NCBI GenBank assembly: GCA_026985375.1
Contig: JALSQP010000157.1
Span: 1-6,157 of the forward strand
Source of the DNA: Desulfurococcales archaeon
GTDB lineage: Archaea > Thermoproteota > Thermoprotei_A > Sulfolobales > Desulfurococcaceae
Direction: 5' to 3'
DNA length: 6,157 nucleotides
A program made the translations under genes and the position numbers. A model generated the notes under the pieces. That model made no database searches. It was not told the DNA's origin and saw nothing but the letters and a program-made list of their open reading frames with translations. This document shows, piece after piece, positions 1 to 5,467 of this stretch (its first letter is position 1; the number at the start of each line of letters is the position of its first letter).

Positions 1-1
1 G

Positions 2-1510
2 GAGTGCTTGAAATGTGGTAGGATGTTTAGAGCGGATCATCTAATCGAGGAGAGACTTGGAATTAACGCTGAGGGATTACCCCTGGATAAGATGGCCGAG
101 ATAATCCGTCAGAATAACATACGGTGCCCAGTTTGTGGAGGCGAGTTAACTCCCCCAAAACCTGCTCTCTTGCTTTTCAAGACTGAGATAGGACCGTATA
201 AGGGCTCTCCAGCGTATTTGAGACCTGAAACAGCCCAAGGAATGTTTGTATCATTTAAGAACGTGTTCAACTCTATGAGAAACAAGCTTCCCTTAGGTAT
301 AGCTCAGGTCGGAAGAGTTGGAAGAAACGAGATATCGCCGAGACAGGGATTGATCAGGCTTAGAGAATTCACAATCATAGAGCTCGAATTCTTCTTTGAC
401 CCAGAAAAACAGAACGAAGAAGTTAACAAGTACATGGATGAGGAACTGTTGAACGAGAAAATGAACATCATAACAGCCGATATGAAGCTTAACAATATCA
501 AAGAACCCAGAGAATATAGCGCCCGGGATCTGATCGAGAAAAGAATAGTTAAGACCCCCTGGATGGCCTACTGGATGGCTGTTGGAAACAAGTTCTTGAG
601 AAGCTTAGGAATACCGGCCGATAGAATACGGTTTGACGAGAAATTACCCGAAGAAAGAGCACACTATAGTGAACAAACATTTGATCAAGAAGTCCTGACT
701 GAAAAATACGGGTGGGTTGAAGTAGCTGGATATAGTTATAGAACAACATATGATTTAGACAGACATATAAAGTATTCTGGTGCAGACCTAACGGCTTTCC
801 GCAGATATGATAAACCATGTGAGAAAGAAGTCATCAAAATAAAGCCTAATCCAGTAGAAATAAGAAAAAGGTTTGTCAATAAATTCTCCGAAATAATGAA
901 ATCACTCTCATCAATTTCACAGGAAGAACTTGTCAATAAAATAGTCAAACAAGGATACGTAGAAATAAACGGTATGAGATTAGACAAAGAACTGTTCTTC
1001 GTAAAGCGTGAAAAGATCAAAGTACATGGAGAAAAATTCGTGCCCCATGTTGTCGAGCCATCGTTCGGTCTCGAAAGAATATTCTACGTAGTGCTCGAGA
1101 ACTCCCTAAAAATATCGAATGAGAGAACATACCTATCCCTAACACCTAGGATCGCGCCATATTATGTAGCGGTCTTTCCATTAGTATCAGGCTCTAAAGA
1201 AGAACACCAGAACATAAAGAACATTGCATGGACTATCTATCGTGGCCTCTTAAACTCAGGTATCCTGGCATATTACGACGAAGAAGGTAGTATCGGGAGA
1301 AGATATGCGAGAGCCGATGAAATAGGAATACCGTATGCTGTGACAGTAGATTATGAAACATTGTGGAACAATACTGTAACAATAAGAGAAAGAGACACTC
1401 GCAAACAAGAAAGGATAAGTATCAAAGACATATACGACTACATCATCGATAAGATAGGGCTCAGGAAAACATGGATAGAATTTCTCGATAAAGAATTAAA
1501 TAAGGCATAA
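2..1510 (+). CDS. glyS: Glycyl-tRNA synthetase, archaeal/eukaryotic type (5' end outside window)
   Basis: This class II aminoacyl-tRNA synthetase joins glycine to tRNA-Gly in the cytoplasm. The reading frame is open to the left edge, so the TTG at position 8 is not the start. Counting from the first full codon at nt 2, 502 residues are present; full archaeal homologues have roughly 570-580, so about 70 are missing. Seen in order: a zinc-type cysteine quartet (C2-x2-C5 and C42-x2-C45); the RADHLIE segment near 10; LRPETAQGMF near 73, typical of glycine enzymes; class II motif 2 around 103-132 (VGRVGRNEISPRQGLIRLRE); YSYRTTYDLDRH near 245; motif 3 at about 348-360 (EPSFGLERI); and an HGTP-type anticodon-binding domain from about 390 to the end, with GSIGRRYARADEIGIPYA. 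The gene is intact to its stop, and 67 bp separate it from the AbrB-like gene. Identification is secure. The symbol follows common archaeal use; glyQS is also used. Confidence 0.97.
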   Translation, partial: ECLKCGRMFRADHLIEERLGINAEGLPLDKMAEIIRQNNIRCPVCGGELTPPKPALLLFKTEIGPYKGSPAYLRPETAQGMFVSFKNVFNSMRNKLPLGIAQVGRVGRNEISPRQGLIRLREFTIIELEFFFDPEKQNEEVNKYMDEELLNEKMNIITADMKLNNIKEPREYSARDLIEKRIVKTPWMAYWMAVGNKFLRSLGIPADRIRFDEKLPEERAHYSEQTFDQEVLTEKYGWVEVAGYSYRTTYDLDRHIKYSGADLTAFRRYDKPCEKEVIKIKPNPVEIRKRFVNKFSEIMKSLSSISQEELVNKIVKQGYVEINGMRLDKELFFVKREKIKVHGEKFVPHVVEPSFGLERIFYVVLENSLKISNERTYLSLTPRIAPYYVAVFPLVSGSKEEHQNIKNIAWTIYRGLLNSGILAYYDEEGSIGRRYARADEIGIPYAVTVDYETLWNNTVTIRERDTRKQERISIKDIYDYIIDKIGLRKTWIEFLDKELNKA

Positions 1511-1567
1511 CTTTATCTTAACTTGACTGGCAGCTGTTAAAAGAATAATTCTCGAACATGGGCTTAA

Positions 1568-1573
1568 GGGGAT
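1568..1573 (+). promoter_or_regulatory. Weak ribosome binding site for the AbrB-like gene
   Basis: GGGGAT lies 4 nt before the ATG at 1578. It matches the archaeal anti-Shine-Dalgarno complement GGTGAT at five of six bases, which supports this ATG as the start. An A+T-rich stretch (TTAAAAG, about 1538-1544) lies where a TATA box would give transcription starting near 1566. That element is weak, and read-through from glyS is equally possible. Confidence 0.4.
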
Positions 1574-1577
1574 ATGC

Positions 1578-1967
1578 ATGTCTGAGAAAGAAAAAACCGC
1601 CTCAGAGCCTAAGGGGGCTAGGCCTCAGCAGAAAATAGATATCAAGAAATTAGTTTCAATAGTGCCACCTGCAAGCGAGCTAAGAAGAAGGCAGAAACTG
1701 CTTCGTGAGAAGAGAATTAGGATAAAATATGATGACAATCTGCCGGAGGGCGTTGCAAAGGTTCCCAAAGAATTAGCTAAGATGCTCGGCATAAATGATG
1801 GAGACAAGATCGAGATCGTTGTCGCTGGCAAGAAAAAATTTGTATTCACTACAACAATAATCGATGAGCCTGGAACCAACAACGTGTACGTGTATCCCGC
1901 CGAGCTAGAGGAAAAAGGAGTAGCCGACAACAGCATAGCAACTCTTAGGAAATACTCTGGGACATGA
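1578..1967 (+). CDS. AbrB/SpoVT-type swapped-hairpin domain protein, likely DNA-binding regulator
   Basis: A 129-residue protein with one AbrB/SpoVT-like beta-hairpin domain at about residues 56-92. The family signature is visible: VAKVPKELAKMLGINDGDKI, followed by the hydrophobic strands EIVVAG and FVFTTTI. Such domains dimerise, and in many members they bind DNA as transcription regulators or antitoxins. The first 50 residues form a charged tail (Lys/Arg-rich around 35-50, ELRRRQKLLREKRIRIK) that could add nucleic-acid contacts. The tail after the domain (about 100-129) is not part of the standard fold. The stop codon overlaps the ATG of the next gene (ATGA at 1964-1967), so the two are probably translated together. 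No toxin-like PIN or MazF gene is adjacent, which argues against an antitoxin role. The target is unknown. Confidence 0.75.
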   Translation: MSEKEKTASEPKGARPQQKIDIKKLVSIVPPASELRRRQKLLREKRIRIKYDDNLPEGVAKVPKELAKMLGINDGDKIEIVVAGKKKFVFTTTIIDEPGTNNVYVYPAELEEKGVADNSIATLRKYSGT

Positions 1968-2365
1968 ACATGGCGAGCCAATCCCAGATAAACGATCTAA
2001 TCATAATCCTCAGAGATCTGGTTAAAGATTTTGACAGAATTATAGACCAAGCAAAACTAGTCAAAGGAAAGGTTCTCGGAGGAGATTTTTCGCCCACCAT
2101 TCATTTAGCCCATAGGGTATCGGTTCTCGTGAAAAAGTATAAGGATGCACGGAAGATGCTTGATATTATTAATTTAAGCGATGTCGATGATCTAAGTGAG
2201 AAATATATCCGTACATATCGATTATATCTTGAGACCGTCAGTATACCCTATATACGTGATCTCGTAATTGAGATCAAAGAAATAGTAGATAGCAAGAGCG
2301 GTGGACGTGGCAAGTATAGTGAGGTGCTCAAGGATCTTCTTTCAGAAATTAATGGTACTATTTAG
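1964..2365 (+). CDS. Small all-helical protein of unknown function, coupled to the AbrB-like gene
   Basis: I do not recognise this 133-residue protein. It is predicted to be almost wholly helical: long heptad-like stretches at about 9-35 (INDLIIILRDLVKDFDRIID), 46-70 and 80-112, no cysteines, no membrane segment and no signal peptide. A Gly/Ser-rich break at about 111-116 precedes a last short helix. Its start overlaps the stop of the AbrB-like gene by 4 nt; a second ATG at 1970 is an alternative start only two codons later. No good ribosome binding site precedes either, which fits translational coupling. The size, helical make-up and link to an AbrB protein suggest an effector or partner domain for that regulator, perhaps a distant PhoU-like half, but no motif proves it. 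A convergent radical SAM gene ends 65 bp downstream. Confidence 0.65.
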   Translation: MNMASQSQINDLIIILRDLVKDFDRIIDQAKLVKGKVLGGDFSPTIHLAHRVSVLVKKYKDARKMLDIINLSDVDDLSEKYIRTYRLYLETVSIPYIRDLVIEIKEIVDSKSGGRGKYSEVLKDLLSEINGTI

Positions 2366-2430
2366 AAAGACGCCCTATACTATTCTAACTAAATATACTA
2401 ATAGCCTGATAGCATACCAATTATCTGTTG

Positions 2431-4056
2431 TTACCTATAGTGGGCTATTATTCTGATCACTTTACCCCATACATATCTAGACGAGATCCCGACTATCTTT
2501 ACAAGAGCACGTGCTCCATCCATAGATTCTTCAAGCCGATCTCTAATGAAAATCGTTGGACCATGCATGACAGGATATCCGTACCATTTCATGTTTTCTT
2601 TATTAAGAATAAGATAGGCTTCCACAAACTTGTTTAACAAATCTTTTTTCCTAGAATAATTGAATCGCTGAATACGTCTCTTGATCGTCGTGATTATGTC
2701 TTTGTGTTTCTCAATCTGCGGCTTCAGGTTTTGGAAGGCTGTTCGAGGTAACGGAATATATTTGTAAAGTGTAATTTTTTCAACGCCTGCTTCTTCTAGT
2801 TTTTTTATTATGGTAAGAGATTTTCTATATGTTTTAAATCCTTGATACGGTAATCCATACATTAAATAGACGTAGGGTCTTAGTCCATGGCTCCTCAAAA
2901 TTCTGCAGGCCAATACTACTTTCACAGGATCAACGGGTTTTCCTATAAGCTCATTATACTCTTTATCGCCGGTCTCAAGCCCAATATGAATAGGTGTTCC
3001 TTTTAGATATCTTCCAAAGATTCTTGCGACTTTCACATCGACCAAGCAAGCCTTGATGTTCTCAACGAAGATCTTTACTTTTCCATGTTTAATCTCTTCT
3101 ATTTCATGGAGGCGCGATAGCAGTTTTTCAATAGCATCATAATTGGGCGGAGGATTACAAGGGTCTGTTAGAGGATGAGGGTATACTAGCTCCTCTCTCA
3201 TATAATCAAGGAAATCCGGAGCACTAAGCACTATTCTTTCAGCACCGTTTGCAATAAGCTCCTCTATCTCAGAAACTATAGACTCTATACTCCTTGATCG
3301 TGGATGTCCAAATAGTGCTGGTACGCTGCAAAAACCACAACCGGGAGGGATGTTCGCTGGACATTTGAGTCTCACATTCAGAGGTCCTTTTACACAGATA
3401 TTACAGTGGACGCACCCAAGGATACTTAGTCTGGGTCTCATGAAATTGCTACATCCTCTAATGGTCTCAACATATATTCTGAGAAACCATGGCTTATCAT
3501 ATGATAACCATATCTTTGTCCAAGGCCTCAATTTATCAAGTATATCTTTTGGTGTATGGATGCCCGGGCCCGTAACCCTTATAGAGCCCCTATCTCTATA
3601 TGCTAGGGCTGGTATCTTCGCTAGTTCTTCGGGCTCGTTAATAGTCTCGGGTCCCTTCTCTCCGAAAAGTTTTTGTAACGGTATTTCTCCCTCACCGATG
3701 ATTACAAGGTCTGCAAGTTCTTTCTCCAATATAGTTTCATAATCGTATGAACCCGGGCCACCAACGATTATTTTTGCCTGACTATTGTATCTTTTTATCA
3801 GTTCGCGTATTCTCCTTAATGCGCCAATGTCTTGCGACATAATAGAGATAAGCACGACAGGATAGTTCCTAACCAATTGTTTGTTCTCGAGGAGCTTTTC
3901 GTAACTAAGTAAAAGCACATTGTAACCCAGCGACTCAAGTATCCCTGCCACGACTCTAGGACCTGCTCCGACTACATCGAATGTGGAATATCTTCTCCCT
4001 CTAAACCTCGCTAGAGCATCAATAACTAAAATGTCTGTCAAAATGCTCTCCCACAT
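2431..4056 (-). CDS. B12-binding-like/radical SAM domain protein with extra cysteine cluster
   Basis: A 541-residue archaeal radical SAM enzyme of unknown substrate. Residues about 25-130 resemble a cobalamin-binding Rossmann fold (DVVGAGPRVVAGILESLGYN, then IIVGGPGS and LVIIGEGE), but the cobalt-ligating DxHxxG motif is absent. The radical SAM core is about 195-440. Its probable [4Fe-4S] ligands are C232, C240 and C243 (CPANIPPGCGFC, spacing x7/x2 rather than the usual x3/x2). Later SAM-site motifs are visible as IHIGLETGD near 356 and YLMYGLP near 397. Four more cysteines (C202, C215, C218, C221) lie just before the core motif and could hold a second cluster or zinc. The C-terminal segment, about 492-540, resembles a TRAM RNA-binding domain. 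This layout recalls tRNA-modifying methylthiotransferases, but the N-terminal MTTase cysteine domain is not seen. The gene stands alone, divergent from the PhoU-like gene. Class is certain; function is open. Confidence 0.88.
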   Translation of the reverse strand: MWESILTDILVIDALARFRGRRYSTFDVVGAGPRVVAGILESLGYNVLLLSYEKLLENKQLVRNYPVVLISIMSQDIGALRRIRELIKRYNSQAKIIVGGPGSYDYETILEKELADLVIIGEGEIPLQKLFGEKGPETINEPEELAKIPALAYRDRGSIRVTGPGIHTPKDILDKLRPWTKIWLSYDKPWFLRIYVETIRGCSNFMRPRLSILGCVHCNICVKGPLNVRLKCPANIPPGCGFCSVPALFGHPRSRSIESIVSEIEELIANGAERIVLSAPDFLDYMREELVYPHPLTDPCNPPPNYDAIEKLLSRLHEIEEIKHGKVKIFVENIKACLVDVKVARIFGRYLKGTPIHIGLETGDKEYNELIGKPVDPVKVVLACRILRSHGLRPYVYLMYGLPYQGFKTYRKSLTIIKKLEEAGVEKITLYKYIPLPRTAFQNLKPQIEKHKDIITTIKRRIQRFNYSRKKDLLNKFVEAYLILNKENMKWYGYPVMHGPTIFIRDRLEESMDGARALVKIVGISSRYVWGKVIRIIAHYR

Positions 4057-4064
4057 TTGTGCCT

Positions 4065-4107
4065 GGATATATCGGTTCTACAGGTATCCCTTATATATCC
4101 CTGATAC
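4065..4107. promoter_or_regulatory. Divergent promoter region with a shared TATA-like element and nested repeats
   Basis: The 81 bp between the radical SAM start (ATG at 4056, minus) and the PhoU-like start (GTG at 4138, plus) contain a near-symmetric TATA element, TTATATAT at 4091-4098. On the plus strand it would give transcription from about 4120, leaving a short leader with a strong ribosome binding site. Read on the minus strand it would give transcription from about 4067, some 10 nt before the radical SAM ATG. Two repeat systems overlap it: an 8-bp inverted pair, GGATATAT (4065-4072) and ATATATCC (4093-4100), and a 7-bp direct repeat, TATCCCT, at 4085-4091 and 4096-4102, one helical turn apart and inside GTATC...GATAC (4084-4107). 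Promoter role is inferred from position and composition; an operator role is speculative. Confidence 0.55.
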
Positions 4108-4125
4108 TTGGATAATGTATTAAAT

Positions 4126-4131
4126 GAGGTG
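4126..4131 (+). promoter_or_regulatory. Ribosome binding site that fixes the PhoU-like start at GTG 4138
   Basis: GAGGTG matches the archaeal Shine-Dalgarno core AGGAGGTGATC and lies 6 nt before GTG 4138. The upstream in-frame TTG at 4108 has no such site and would also fall before the transcription start predicted from the TATA element at 4091-4098. The GTG start is therefore preferred. Confidence 0.75.
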
Positions 4132-4137
4132 TCATCC

Positions 4138-4806
4138 GTGGCAGAATACAGTGCTAACGAGTCATTAGCGGAAATGCATATACACGAGAGTTTAACCAAT
4201 TTAGCGAGGCTCGCAAGTGATGTATTCAGATCATTCAACGAAATAGTTGTCAATATAAGAGAAAACACTGATTTTCAGAGACTCTACACTAAGCTACGAG
4301 GCCTCAAGGATAACGTTGAAGATAACAGGATAATGTTCATGGAATACCTAGTAAGACTTGGTGACGCTGTTACCAATCGTAATCTCTACGTAGATTTAGC
4401 TCTAAAAATAGATCGTTCATCCCAGTTACTAGATGGTGCCTCATATAGATTAGCACTATATAGAACTAAGGGGCTTAATATGGATGAAGAACTATTTGGA
4501 CTGTTAAAGGAGATCGCCGCGGCCCTCATAGCGGAATATGATAGTTTCTGTGATGGCTTATCAAAGCTGAGAATAGATCCTAAGAAAGCGCTTCAGAAGG
4601 TAAAAAGCATCAATGATTTAGAGAGTAAGATTGACGAGCTCTACAGACACATTACATTCACACTGTACTCTAAGTATGCTGATAATATTGTGGGGCTCAT
4701 GGTTCTGAAAGACGCGGTTGATTTCATGGAGAATACAGCTGACACTATTAAGGAGCTTGGTGAGGATCTACGATACCTAGCACTACAAAGAGCATTAATA
4801 GCTTAG
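4138..4806 (+). CDS. PhoU/DUF47-like helical protein, putative phosphate-related regulator
   Basis: A 222-residue protein, all helical, cytoplasmic, with no signal peptide. It resembles the PhoU/DUF47 group, three-helix-bundle proteins tied to phosphate uptake control. Seen: long amphipathic helices throughout; two ExxxD motifs of the kind that bind metal in PhoU proteins (ESKID at 162-166 and ENTAD at 198-202); and a C-terminal repeat-like helix, DAVDFMENTADTIKELGEDL, at about 192-211 that fits the DUF47 end. The assignment rests on fold-level features, so it is moderate. The start is GTG 4138; starting at TTG 4108 would add ten residues without a ribosome binding site. The tRNA endonuclease gene follows after 32 bp and is probably cotranscribed. 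No Pst or PiT phosphate transporter is in the window, so the partner is unknown. It could be linked to the AbrB-like gene 2.2 kb upstream. Confidence 0.6.
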   Translation: MAEYSANESLAEMHIHESLTNLARLASDVFRSFNEIVVNIRENTDFQRLYTKLRGLKDNVEDNRIMFMEYLVRLGDAVTNRNLYVDLALKIDRSSQLLDGASYRLALYRTKGLNMDEELFGLLKEIAAALIAEYDSFCDGLSKLRIDPKKALQKVKSINDLESKIDELYRHITFTLYSKYADNIVGLMVLKDAVDFMENTADTIKELGEDLRYLALQRALIA

Positions 4807-4838
4807 AAAATATTGAAAACATTAAGTGCAAGGGCTAT

Positions 4839-5363
4839 TTGCTTTACAACCGTGTAATCGTGCCTGATTATGAATGCGCAAATATTCTTTACTGGGTGTT
4901 AGGCTACTATGGAACATTTCTTGGTGTAGCCAAGCCTAAAGAAAAGAGTATTCATTCACCTCTCGAGCTATCCATGTTAGAAGCATTGTATCTCACCGAG
5001 AATGGTGTTCTTGAAATATATTCTGGGGCTAGGAAGCTCAATATAGAAGAGATTAAGGATTTCTCGATAAGAGCGATCCCAAGGTTCCGCAAGTTATATG
5101 CTGTTTACAAGGATCTAAGAAGACGCGGCTTCATAGTGAGAAGAGGGCTAAAGTTTGGGTGTGATTACCTAGTATATCGATTTGGTCCCGGTATAGACCA
5201 TGCCCCGTATGGCGTCCATGTTTATGATTCGCGGGAGTCTATCGATCCGATAGAGATTGTTAGAATGGGTAGGTTGCTTCATAGTGTGAGGAAGAAACTT
5301 ATCCTGGCTGTTACAGGTGAAGAAAATATAAGATACTTGCTATTTACATGGTGGAAGCCATAA
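4839..5363 (+). CDS. endA: tRNA-splicing endonuclease, catalytic subunit
   Basis: EndA cuts pre-tRNAs and pre-rRNAs at bulge-helix-bulge structures to remove archaeal introns. The 174 residues match the single-repeat archaeal subunit (about 170-180). An N-terminal domain (about 1-80, with SPLELSMLEALYLTENGVLEI) is followed by the nuclease domain (about 85-174). The region YKDLRRRGFIVRRGLKFGCD leads into the catalytic tyrosine (Y113 in DYLVYR), histidine (H121 in DHAPYGVHV) and lysine (K152 in HSVRKKLILAV); the C-terminal beta strand ends WWKP. All three catalytic residues are present, so this is the active subunit; in Crenarchaeota it usually pairs with a separate structural subunit, not seen here. 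The start is uncertain: TTG 4839 has only a weak site (AGGG, 4 nt upstream), and the frame continues upstream with family-like residues but no ATG, GTG or TTG. It follows the PhoU-like gene by 32 bp. Confidence 0.95.
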   Translation: MLYNRVIVPDYECANILYWVLGYYGTFLGVAKPKEKSIHSPLELSMLEALYLTENGVLEIYSGARKLNIEEIKDFSIRAIPRFRKLYAVYKDLRRRGFIVRRGLKFGCDYLVYRFGPGIDHAPYGVHVYDSRESIDPIEIVRMGRLLHSVRKKLILAVTGEENIRYLLFTWWKP

Positions 5364-5370
5364 CATAGAG

Positions 5371-5384
5371 ATAATTAATAATAG
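5371..5384 (+). promoter_or_regulatory. Possible TATA box for the eight-cysteine gene and its upstream mini-ORF
   Basis: The A+T-rich element ATAATTAATAATAG begins 8 bp after the endA stop. Its centre lies about 28 bp before the ATG at 5405, the spacing expected of a leaderless archaeal transcript. A second A+T stretch, GATAATAG at 5396-5403, is a weaker alternative. The call rests on composition and spacing only. Confidence 0.35.
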
Positions 5385-5404
5385 TCTCCCTACGAGATAA
5401 TAGT

Positions 5405-5455
5405 ATGGTGTCAAGTATCGATGAGATCAAAGATGTACTGTCCCCCCGATATTAG
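5405..5455 (+). CDS. 16-codon upstream ORF in frame with the eight-cysteine gene
   Basis: ATG at 5405 opens a 16-residue frame, MVSSIDEIKDVLSPRY, that ends at TAG 5453-5455. It is in the same frame as the eight-cysteine gene, whose first possible start (GTG 5456) follows that stop directly. The stop also overlaps the next ribosome binding site (AGGTGA at 5454-5459). It could be a leader peptide controlling the downstream gene by stop-and-restart translation, an N-terminal piece cut off by a nonsense change, or chance. No ribosome binding site precedes the ATG, so translation would have to be leaderless. Short length makes this uncertain. Confidence 0.25.
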   Translation: MVSSIDEIKDVLSPRY

Positions 5456-5459
5456 GTGA
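5454..5459 (+). promoter_or_regulatory. Ribosome binding site pointing to TTG 5468
   Basis: AGGTGA is a six-base match to the archaeal Shine-Dalgarno sequence and lies 8 nt before TTG 5468. It overlaps the alternative start GTG 5456, which has no site of its own. It therefore favours TTG 5468 as the start of the eight-cysteine protein. Confidence 0.6.
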
Positions 5460-5467
5460 AAAAAGCA

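Noticed and set aside
8..10. TTG as the start of glycyl-tRNA synthetase
   Set aside because: The frame is open to the window edge, and the preceding codons supply the first cysteine of the zinc site; about 70 N-terminal residues are missing, so the gene is cut by the window.
1578..2365. Toxin-antitoxin pair (AbrB-type antitoxin plus neighbour)
   Set aside because: The neighbour is a plain helical protein with no PIN, MazF, RelE or other nuclease motif, and the AbrB-like protein has long tails unlike typical short antitoxins.
2399..2450. 8-bp inverted repeat TAATAGCC / GGCTATTA around the end of the radical SAM gene
   Set aside because: The arms are short, 36 bp apart, and not followed by a T-tract on either strand; a chance match in A+T-rich DNA is likely, so I did not call a terminator.
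2428..2637. Plus-strand open frame of 69 codons opposite the radical SAM gene
   Set aside because: It lies wholly within the reverse complement of a well-supported gene and its protein shows no family features. The same holds for 3350-3742 (+) and for the minus-strand frames within 304-1020, 1625-1981 and 4038-4268.
4108..4110. TTG as the start of the PhoU-like gene
   Set aside because: It has no ribosome binding site and precedes the predicted transcription start; GTG 4138 has GAGGTG 6 nt upstream.
5414..5445. Possible C/D-box guide RNA (GATGA followed by CTG-containing sequence)
   Set aside because: The C-box match lacks the required RT before GATGA, and no CTGA D box follows at the right distance.
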